DNA from: FEB-22 sp003105195
Lineage (GTDB): Bacteria; Pseudomonadota; Alphaproteobacteria; Rhizobiales; Xanthobacteraceae
Direction of reading: 5' to 3'
Length of the DNA stretch: 64,000 nt
NCBI GenBank assembly: GCA_027493405.1
Contig: JAOSKV010000001.1
Coordinates: forward strand, 195,844 to 259,843
Every line of letters starts with the position of its first letter. The stretch's first letter is position 1. Below are positions 57,540-64,000 of the stretch, one piece after another. The position numbers and the translations under genes were made by a program. The notes beneath the pieces are model-generated. The model did no database searches. It was given only the letters and a program-made list of their open reading frames with translations, and was not told where the DNA came from.

Positions 57540-59288
57540 TCACTCGGCGGCCGCCGCCACCTTGCGCGGCGGCGCGCCGTGGGTCCTGGGGATCTTGTCG
57601 GCGAAGATCTCCACCACCCGGTCGGCCTCGCCGCCCGGCTGCGGCGCCTGCAGCGCCTCGTCGGTGTAGCGGGCCGTGGCCGGATCCGCGGTCACCCGCG
57701 CCATGATGGCCCGGTAGCGGCGCACGAGCCGGATCCACCGCAGCACGGTCTGGGCGCAGTCCACGACGCGCCACGGATAGAAGAGCAGGGGATTGACGAC
57801 CGGCAGGCCGTGGCGCCGCTGCGTGCGCACCTTGCGACGGAACAGACCGAACTGCAGCGGATGCACGCCCTCGATGCCGGTCGCGCCCGAGAAGGCGATC
57901 AGCGCGTCGAGCATCTTCGCCCGGTTGAGGCCGGTCGCCACCGCGCGCCGCATGATCGTCTCGACATGCGCGTCGGAATAGTAGCGCGCCCAGGCGTCGC
58001 GGTAGACCTGCTCCCAGGCGGCCTGCGACATCCGCGAATGCGCCGTGCAGGCATGCTCGAGGTCGTACTTGTTCAGGTCGGAATCCATCGGCACGCCGGC
58101 GAGATACAGCTTCTTGTGGTCCTCCGAGCCCGGCAGCGGCGTCAGGAAGAAGAACTCGAGGATGTCGATCGGCAGTTCCTTCTTGATGATCTCGATGTCG
58201 CGCGCGATCGACTCGGGCGTGTCGGTCGGGAACCCGAGGATGTAGCCCGCATAGGTCATCACCTTGGCGTGGCGCCAGGCCAGCAGCATCTCGCGGTATT
58301 CCCAGATCTTGTTCTGCCGCTTCTTGGTGCCCATCAGCGATTCGGGATTGATGTTCTCGAGCCCGATGAACACCGCGGTGCAGCCGGCGCGTGCCGCCTT
58401 CTCGATGAAGCCCGGGATCCGGTGGCAGAGCGTGTCGACCTGCAGCAGGAGCTTGATGCGGATGCCTTCGCCTTCGCGCAGCGCGATCAGCCGGTCGAGG
58501 ATCGGCTCCCAGTTCCGGTTGCGCGCGAAGTTGTCGTCGGTGACGAAGAACTTGGTGATCCCTTGCGCGGCGTTCGCCCGCACGATCGCCTCGACGTCGT
58601 CGGGCGTGCGGAAGCGCGACTTGCGGCCCTGCACGTTGATGATGGTGCAGAAGCTGCACTGGAACGGGCAGCCGCGGCCGGCGTCGAAGCTCGAATACTG
58701 GATCGCCACCCGCTGGACCACGCGCCGCGGCAGGATCGGCAGGGTGGCGCCCGCCATCTCGGGCATGTCGGAAAGATAGTTGTAGACCGGCTTGGTGGCG
58801 CCGCTCGCCACGTCGCGCAGGAGCTCTGCCATGCGGCCTTCGCCCTCGCCCGCATAGAGCGTGATTCCGAGCGCCATGGCCTCTTGCAGTTCGGCCGGCG
58901 TGTCGGGCAGCATGGCGAGGCAACCGCTGACGTGGAAGCCGCCCATGACCACGGGCACCCCGGCGGCGCGGAACTGGCGGCCGAGGTCGAGCGCGCGGGG
59001 ATACTGGTTCGACTGCACGCCGACCAGCCCGACGAAACCCGCCCCGGCGGCCCGGATCCTGCGGATCGCTCCTTTCACGTCGATCGAGGTGTTGCACTCG
59101 TCATAGGCCTCGATCTCGATGTCGACATCGGGACCGAGCACGCGGGCGGCCGCGCACTCCGCCATCAGGCCATGCACGCTCGCGAGGCTGTTGGAGGGGA
59201 CGAGGGAGCGCCACCATTGGATGACGTAGCCGTCCTGGTCGTAGTGGGATGGCTTGACCAGGATGATCCTGAAGGCGCGATTGCCCAT
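57540..59288 (-). CDS. B12-binding-type radical SAM protein, copy 1
   Basis: 582 residues. The N-terminal ~190 residues form a Rossmann-like region as in cobalamin-dependent radical SAM enzymes (VGLVGVQSNQYPRALDLGRQ, GGFHVSGCLAMLPD), but no classic DxHxxG cobalamin motif is seen. The radical SAM core has the 4Fe-4S cysteines C207, C211 and C214 in GRGCPFQCSFCTIINVQGR, then TDDNFARNRNWEPILDRLI and FIGLENINPESLMGTKKRQN. The C-terminus has QFGLFRRKVRTQRRHGLP and ends KIPRTHGAPPRKVA. Relatives include methyltransferases and ring-forming enzymes; no substrate can be given. It is downstream of copy 2 by 124 bases on the same strand. Confidence 0.88.
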   Translation of the reverse strand: MGNRAFRIILVKPSHYDQDGYVIQWWRSLVPSNSLASVHGLMAECAAARVLGPDVDIEIEAYDECNTSIDVKGAIRRIRAAGAGFVGLVGVQSNQYPRALDLGRQFRAAGVPVVMGGFHVSGCLAMLPDTPAELQEAMALGITLYAGEGEGRMAELLRDVASGATKPVYNYLSDMPEMAGATLPILPRRVVQRVAIQYSSFDAGRGCPFQCSFCTIINVQGRKSRFRTPDDVEAIVRANAAQGITKFFVTDDNFARNRNWEPILDRLIALREGEGIRIKLLLQVDTLCHRIPGFIEKAARAGCTAVFIGLENINPESLMGTKKRQNKIWEYREMLLAWRHAKVMTYAGYILGFPTDTPESIARDIEIIKKELPIDILEFFFLTPLPGSEDHKKLYLAGVPMDSDLNKYDLEHACTAHSRMSQAAWEQVYRDAWARYYSDAHVETIMRRAVATGLNRAKMLDALIAFSGATGIEGVHPLQFGLFRRKVRTQRRHGLPVVNPLLFYPWRVVDCAQTVLRWIRLVRRYRAIMARVTADPATARYTDEALQAPQPGGEADRVVEIFADKIPRTHGAPPRKVAAAAE

Positions 59289-59412
59289 CGCCAGAGGCTC
59301 CGCATACGGGCCGGCGGCCCACTTCGTCGAGGCAGATAGAATATGCAGTGTGGCATCCGCCGCGCCGGCACCGCAAGCGCGACGTGAGCCCGCGTCCGGG
59401 ACGGTATGCGGG

Positions 59413-61155
59413 TCAGGTCAGCGCGGCGACCTTGCGCGGCGGCGCGCCATGGGTGTTCGGGATCTTGTCGGCGAACACCTCGACGAAATGGTCGACCGCG
59501 TCGCCGGCCGCCGGGTGCAGCGCCTCGTCCATATAGGAGATGGCGTTCGGATCGGTCTTCACCGTGCGGCGAATCCGGTAGTAGCGCCGCAGCAGCGAGA
59601 GCCACTGCGCGACGTTGACCGCGATCTCGCCGAGGCGCCGCGGATAGAAGAGCAGCGGGCTCTCGAGCGGCAGGCCGTGGCGGCGCTGGGTGCGCACCTT
59701 GCGGCGGAACAGGCCGAACTGCAGCGGGTGCACCCCCTCGATGCGCTGGGCGCCCGAGAACACCACCATCGCATTGACGACCTTGCTGAGATTGATCCCG
59801 CTCACGCGGGCGCGCCGCAGCACGGTCTCGACGTGCTGGTCCGTGTAGTAGCGCGCCCAGGCATCGCGGTAGACGCCTTCCCAGGCCTCCCGCGACATGG
59901 CGGGATGCGCCGTGCACACGTGCTCCAGGTCGTAGTTGTTCATGTCGGGGTCCATCGGGACCCCCTTCAGGCTGAGCCTCTTGTGGTCCTCGGAGCCGGG
60001 CAGGGGGGTGAGGCAGAAGAATTCCAGGATGTCGATCGGCAATTCGCGCTTGATGATCTCGATGTCGCGCGCGATCGACTCGGGCGTGTCGGTCGGGAAG
60101 CCGAGGATGTAGCCGGCCCAGGTCATGACCTTGTGGCTGCGCCAGGCCTGCAGCATCTCGCGGTATTCCCAGATCTTGTTCTGGCGCTTCTTGGTCCCCA
60201 TCAGGGACTCGGGGTTGATGTTCTCGAGCCCGATGAAGACCGTGTTGCAGCCGGCGCGCGCGGCCTTCTCGATGAAGCCCGGGATCCGGTGGCAGAGCGT
60301 GTCGACCTGCAGCAGGAGGCGGATGCGGAACCCCTCCTTCTCGCGCAGCTCGATCAGCCGGTCGAGGATCGGCTCCCAGTTCTTGTTGCGGGCGAAGTTG
60401 TCGTCGGTGACGAAGAACTTGCTGACGCCCTGCGCGGCGTTCGCCCGCACGATCGCCTCCACGTCGTCGGGCGTGCGGTAGCGCGACTTGCGGCCCTGCA
60501 CGTTGATGATGGTGCAGAAGCTGCACTGGAACGGGCAGCCGCGCCCGGCGTCGAAGCTCGTGTAGCGCCCGGTGACGCGCTCGACGATGCGCGCCGGCAG
60601 GATCGGCAGGGTGGCGGCCGTCATGTCGGGGAGGTCGGCGAGGAAGTTGTAGGTCGGCCGCGCCTGTCCGGCCGCGATGTCGCGGAGGAGCGCGTCCAAG
60701 CGGCCTTCGCCTTCGCCCGCGTAGAGCGTCACCCCGAGCGCGCGCGCCTCCGCGAGGTCGGGAGGCAGCTCGGGAAGCATCGCCAGGCAGCCGCTGACGT
60801 GGAAGCCGCCGATCACCACCGGGATCTCGGCGGCGCGGAACTGGCGCGCGAGGTCGAGGGCGCGCGGGAACTGGTTCGACTGCACGCCGACCAGGCCGAC
60901 GAACCCGCTCCCCGCCGCGCGGATGTCGCGGATCGTCCGCTTCACGTCGACGATGGTGTTGCACTCGTCGCAGGCGTCGATCGCGATCTCGACCTCGGGC
61001 CCGAGAACCCGGTTGTCCGCGCATTCCTGCAGCAGCCCGTAGACGCTCGCGAGGCTGTTGGACGGGATCGAGGAACGCATCCATTGGATGACGTAGCCGT
61101 CCCGGTCGTAGTGCGACGGCTTGATGAGAACGATCTTGAAGGTCCGTTGGGCCAT
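59413..61155 (-). CDS. B12-binding-type radical SAM protein, copy 2
   Basis: 580 residues from ATG 61155 (MAQRTFKIVLIKPSHYD). It aligns with copy 1 end to end and shares long identical blocks, including KPSHYD, GYVIQW, PSNSLAS, VGLVGVQSNQ, CPFQCSFCTIINVQGRKSR (cysteines at the same positions 207, 211, 214), ENINPESLMGTKKRQNKIWE and the end THGAPPRKVA. Differences are concentrated in the helices between motifs. The two are clearly a tandem duplication with later divergence. An N-terminal extension to 61242 is not conserved in copy 1 and is rejected. Copy 2 lies upstream of copy 1 on the minus strand. Confidence 0.88.
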   Translation of the reverse strand: MAQRTFKIVLIKPSHYDRDGYVIQWMRSSIPSNSLASVYGLLQECADNRVLGPEVEIAIDACDECNTIVDVKRTIRDIRAAGSGFVGLVGVQSNQFPRALDLARQFRAAEIPVVIGGFHVSGCLAMLPELPPDLAEARALGVTLYAGEGEGRLDALLRDIAAGQARPTYNFLADLPDMTAATLPILPARIVERVTGRYTSFDAGRGCPFQCSFCTIINVQGRKSRYRTPDDVEAIVRANAAQGVSKFFVTDDNFARNKNWEPILDRLIELREKEGFRIRLLLQVDTLCHRIPGFIEKAARAGCNTVFIGLENINPESLMGTKKRQNKIWEYREMLQAWRSHKVMTWAGYILGFPTDTPESIARDIEIIKRELPIDILEFFCLTPLPGSEDHKRLSLKGVPMDPDMNNYDLEHVCTAHPAMSREAWEGVYRDAWARYYTDQHVETVLRRARVSGINLSKVVNAMVVFSGAQRIEGVHPLQFGLFRRKVRTQRRHGLPLESPLLFYPRRLGEIAVNVAQWLSLLRRYYRIRRTVKTDPNAISYMDEALHPAAGDAVDHFVEVFADKIPNTHGAPPRKVAALT

Positions 61156-61375
61156 TCCCGCGTCCCCCGAAGGCGCCGTGCGTCGCCTCTGCTGTCCCGG
61201 AAATCTTCGCATCCGTGGCGCCGCCGGGGCAAGCGCCGTCACATGCTACCGCATCGCGGCGCCCGTGAGGCGGACGCCAGCAAATGGTCACGCCGGCGTC
61301 AAACCGGATTCATGGATCCCGAGTAGCACCTTGCGAGCCGGAGGGGCAAGCCGTGCAGGCCTCGAGGAGGATGAG

Positions 61376-61573
61376 ATGGGCATGGTGATGATCAGGTGTC
61401 CACGCACCGGGCGCGAGATTCCGACTGGAATCCGCGCGGAACCGAGCCGCTTCGCATGCACGCCGGTGTTCTTCGCCGATACCGACTGCCCGGCCTGCGG
61501 GCAGCGTCACCAATGGTTCGCGCGCGAGGCCTGGGTCGCCGAGGGCCGGACAGATCTCGCCACGGCGGCCTGA
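61376..61573 (+). CDS. Small cysteine-containing protein, possible zinc ribbon
   Basis: 65 residues from MGMVMIRCPRTGREIPTGIR, with GAGGAGG at a good distance. Four cysteines lie in RCP, FAC, and DCPACGQRH, of which the CPAC pair and the first RC look like a zinc-binding knuckle. I recall similar small proteins (CPRTG...CPACG...W) in Bradyrhizobium and relatives, of unknown function. There is no membrane or signal segment. Divergent from the radical SAM pair; whether they work together is unknown. Confidence 0.7.
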   Translation: MGMVMIRCPRTGREIPTGIRAEPSRFACTPVFFADTDCPACGQRHQWFAREAWVAEGRTDLATAA

Positions 61574-61744
61574 CCTTGCGGCGTCGCGCGGGCGCGCTCG
61601 CGGTCCACGACCTGGAGGGGACCCACCGCGTCCTCGCGGCGCTGCGCAAGCGGCTGGCGCGCGACGGCGCGCCACAGGCACGCAACGGTCATGCCGATCC
61701 GCGCCGCCGGGCGGTTGCCCCGGCGTGACGGGCCGATCGGCCTC

Positions 61745-62116
61745 CTATTCCACGATCTTCCAGTACGAGTCCTTGCGGACCACCTTGCCGTTCCGGAACG
61801 TATAGAAGTCGCAGCCGCGGACCTCGGTCCGCTTGCCGTCGCGGGCGGTGCCCGTAAGGGTCCATTTCGAGATGCCGGTCGCGGCCGCCGCATCCACGAA
61901 ATGCTGGTCGTCGCCGTAGTGGACATCGGGCAAGCCGTTGAAACGAGTGGCCAGCGCCGCGCGGACCTTCTGCTTGCCTTCGAAGCGAGCGCCCCAGGGC
62001 TTGTGTCCGCGCGGCATCTCCAGCACGCAGTCGTCGGCGAAGTGCGCCATGATGCGGTCGAGGTCGTGCGCGTTGAAGGCCGCGCACAGCTCCTGCAGCG
62101 TCGATCGGATGTCCAT
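61745..62116 (-). CDS. NTF2-like / SnoaL-fold protein
   Basis: 123 residues starting MDIRSTLQELCAAFNAHDLD. The fold is seen in the first helix and LDRIMAHFADDCVLEMPRGH, WGARFEGKQKVRAALATRFN, ISKWTLTGTARDGKRTEVRG and the final FRNGKVVRKDSYWKIVE strand. These cone-shaped proteins bind small molecules or act as isomerases; the ligand is unknown. The ATG at 62116 is followed by the expected first helix. There is no partner gene on the same strand close by. Confidence 0.88.
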   Translation of the reverse strand: MDIRSTLQELCAAFNAHDLDRIMAHFADDCVLEMPRGHKPWGARFEGKQKVRAALATRFNGLPDVHYGDDQHFVDAAAATGISKWTLTGTARDGKRTEVRGCDFYTFRNGKVVRKDSYWKIVE

Positions 62117-62432
62117 GCGCGTCCCCGTTCCGGTCGGTCGGCGCGTTCGCCGTGCGGATTAGGGCATCGGCGTCTTGGCCCGTCAATGTGCCCGGTCGCA
62201 GGTCCAGGTCCCCGACCCGCTGAACTGCCAGCGGTGGTCGGTGCAGTGAGCGGCACGTCGCCGCCATGTCTCTCCGGCACGGCGCCGAGCGCGCGCACCT
62301 GGTCGATCAGGCGGTCGCTGCGGAGCGCCGCAGCGAGGTCGCGCACCTGTTTCACCGCCTCGGCGGCTCCCGTCCCCTTGTCGGCATAGCCGCCGAAGGT
62401 CTCCAGCACCTGCACCGTCGAGGAGCTGCCGC
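62117..62432 (-). other. 316 bp gap with a possible broken minus-strand gene
   Basis: On the minus strand a frame gives CGSSSTVQVLETFGGYADKG and KQVRDLAAALRSDRLIDQVR, then a second frame gives CTDHRWQFSGSGTWTCDRAH and a stop at 62183. The two together look protein-like but need a frame change around 62260. I do not recognise the product. It could be a decayed small secreted-protein gene or chance. Confidence 0.2.
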
Positions 62433-63911
62433 ATGTTCGATCGAGCCGCGCGCGCGGCGTTGATCCAGCGCAAGGCGCATGTTGCGCGCCCTGCCGAGAG
62501 TCGCGACCGGGCAGCGGGGGACGATTTGGCGGACGAATGGACGGTCGTGCAGGATCTGTGGCGTGCCGGCTTCGAGGGTGCGCCCGGGCTGGCGCGCCGG
62601 CAGGAGACCCGGCTCGCGGCGCTGCTCGCGCATGCGCGCGGGGCCTCGCCTTTCTACCGCCGCCGCTACGCGCACCTGCCCACCGGCGGCGCGGCGCTCG
62701 GCGACCTGCCCGTCGTCACCAAGCGGGAGCTGATGGCGGCCTTCGACGACTGGGTGACGGATCCCGCCGTCACCCGCGCCGGCCTCGAGGCGTTCATCGC
62801 CGACCCGTCGCTGATCGCCACGGCGTTCCGCGAGTCCTTCGTCTGCACCAGCGCCGGCACCACCGGCCATCCCGGGCTGTTCGTGCACGACCGCGGCGCG
62901 ATCGACGTCTATCGCGCGATCACCTTCACACGCATTGCGCCCGCCTGGTTCGGCGCGGCCGACTGGTGGCGGCTGGCGCTGCGCGGCTTCCGCTGGGCGG
63001 CCGTGTTCGGCACCGGCGGCCATTATGTCGGCGCCGGCTGGGTCGAGCTCGAACGGCGGCGCGGCGCGTTCCGCGCCCGGGCCTTCCGCGTGTTCCCGGT
63101 GCAGCTGCCGCTCGCCGAGCTGGTCGCCGGGCTCAACGCGTTCGACCCGGCGGTGCTGACCGGCTATCCGAGCGCGCTGGCGCTTCTCGCCGCGGAGCAG
63201 GCCGCCGGGCGCCTTTCGCTGCGGCCCGTGGTGCTGGCCTGCGGCGGCGAGTCGCTGCCGGCGGACGCCGGCGCGCGGATGGCGGCCGCCTTCGACTGCC
63301 CGGTGCACAACATGTACGCGGCCTCCGAGTGCCTGCCCATGGCCTTCAGCTGCGCGCAGGGCTGGCTGCACGTGAACAGCGACTGGGTGATCCTCGAGCC
63401 GGTCGACGCGCAGTTGCGTCCGATGCCCGCCGGCGAGCCCTCGCACACCGTGCTGCTGACCAACCTCGCCAACCGGATCCAGCCGATCATCCGCTACGAC
63501 CTCGGCGATTCGGTGCTGGCGCGGCCCTCTCCGTGCCCGTGCGGCAGCCCGCTGCCGGCGATCCGCGTCGCCGGGCGCCAGGACGACGTGCTTCACCTCG
63601 CGGCCGCGGACGGTCGCAGCGTGACCATCCTGCCCATGGCGATCGGCACCGTGGTCGAGGAGACGCCGGGCGTGCAGCGCAGCCAGCTGATCCAGACCGG
63701 GCCGGCGACGATCCGCCTGCGCCTCGACCTCGAAGCCGGGATCGACGGCGAGCAGGCCTGGCGCGACGCGACCGGCAGGATCACCGCCTACCTCGCGGCC
63801 CAGCAGCTCGGCAATGTCGTGCTGGTGCGCGCGAGCGAGCCGCCGGAGCAGAGCGCCCGGTTCGGCAAGTTCCGCCAGGTGATCGCGCGGCCGCCGGCGA
63901 CCGGCAAGTGA
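62433..63911 (+). CDS. PaaK-like adenylate-forming acyl-CoA ligase
   Basis: 492 residues. ANL-superfamily marks: the P-loop CTSAGTTGHPGLFV, LTGYPSALALLA, HNMYAASECLPMAFSC (A5-like) and the adenylate motif IIRYDLGDSVLARPSPCPCG with RVAGRQDDVLHL after it, the phenylacetate-CoA ligase subtype order. Such enzymes activate aryl or fatty acids as AMP-esters, then make CoA or other thioesters. There is no CoA pathway gene nearby, so the substrate is unknown. The first 30 residues are of low similarity, so the start could lie a little later. Near the window edge a downstream partner may be cut off. Confidence 0.85.
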   Translation: MFDRAARAALIQRKAHVARPAESRDRAAGDDLADEWTVVQDLWRAGFEGAPGLARRQETRLAALLAHARGASPFYRRRYAHLPTGGAALGDLPVVTKRELMAAFDDWVTDPAVTRAGLEAFIADPSLIATAFRESFVCTSAGTTGHPGLFVHDRGAIDVYRAITFTRIAPAWFGAADWWRLALRGFRWAAVFGTGGHYVGAGWVELERRRGAFRARAFRVFPVQLPLAELVAGLNAFDPAVLTGYPSALALLAAEQAAGRLSLRPVVLACGGESLPADAGARMAAAFDCPVHNMYAASECLPMAFSCAQGWLHVNSDWVILEPVDAQLRPMPAGEPSHTVLLTNLANRIQPIIRYDLGDSVLARPSPCPCGSPLPAIRVAGRQDDVLHLAAADGRSVTILPMAIGTVVEETPGVQRSQLIQTGPATIRLRLDLEAGIDGEQAWRDATGRITAYLAAQQLGNVVLVRASEPPEQSARFGKFRQVIARPPATGK

Positions 63912-64000
63912 GCGCGCGCCGAAGGGGGACGCATTCCGGTTCGATCAACCGGCACGCACTGCGGTTGCTTGCGTGTGAACGCGCCCGGGATCCTTGGCCG

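Overview
The window is a gene-dense, very GC-rich chromosomal segment of an alphaproteobacterium, most likely of the order Hyphomicrobiales (Rhizobiales). Lineage evidence read from the sequence: an NDUFA12-type complex I accessory protein next to a DUF2155 gene and aat; an RNase E with a large acidic insertion in its S1 region; a perfect Irr-type (ICE-like) palindrome in front of the suf operon; and a perfect CtrA full site (TTAA-N7-TTAAC) in front of a cell-wall amidase. I see no rRNA, tRNA, CRISPR array, transposase or prophage gene. Gene content is almost entirely core metabolism and cell biology.

Layout. 1-930: the 5' part of an MscS channel gene running off the left edge. 1.1-2.6 kb: NDUFA12 and DUF2155. 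2.6-10.3 kb: a minus-strand block M48 protease, DsbA-like thioredoxin, aroQ, accB, accC, NfeD, slipin, aat (shikimate and fatty-acid precursor synthesis, membrane and envelope quality control, N-end rule). 10.5-13.7 kb: an aminotransferase converging on a rhamnulose-phosphate aldolase/dehydrogenase fusion. 13.8-23.4 kb: rne, then divergent amiC and mrcA (peptidoglycan), an RraA-like gene, and prfB with its autoregulatory +1 frameshift. 23.5-33.6 kb: a GGDEF-EAL protein, an M23 peptidase, bcp, a giant YhdP/AsmA-like protein, tyrS, and a crotonase. 33.6-41.7 kb: an alpha/beta hydrolase diverging from the suf operon (desulfurase, sufB, sufC, sufD, sufS, sufT, sufA). 41.8-49.3 kb: TfoX-like protein, diguanylate cyclase, DEAD-box helicase, esterase, the reverse transsulfuration pair CBS and cystathionine gamma-lyase, and a TPR protein. 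49.5-64 kb: DsbA-type isomerase, GST, parE, DedA protein, Tat-exported metallo-beta-lactamase-fold protein, PaiB-like protein, argC, two tandem radical SAM paralogues, a small cysteine protein, an NTF2-like protein and a PaaK-like ligase.

The suf genes are coupled by 1-4 nt overlaps from sufC to sufT, and CBS/CGL by a 4 nt overlap. amiC and probably the M23 gene carry CtrA-like sites, so wall remodelling may be cell-cycle timed; suf appears iron controlled.

Sequence quality matters. Five genes (DUF2155, rne, amiC, the DsbA-type isomerase and paiB-like) are broken or truncated at GC repeats or G/C homopolymer runs. The runs in rne and the isomerase look like assembly artefacts, not biology. 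The least explained part is the tandem pair of near-identical radical SAM proteins at 57.5-61.2 kb. The regulatory elements (Irr box, CtrA boxes, prfB recoding site, a two-tier hairpin in the rne leader) are the other items most worth testing.
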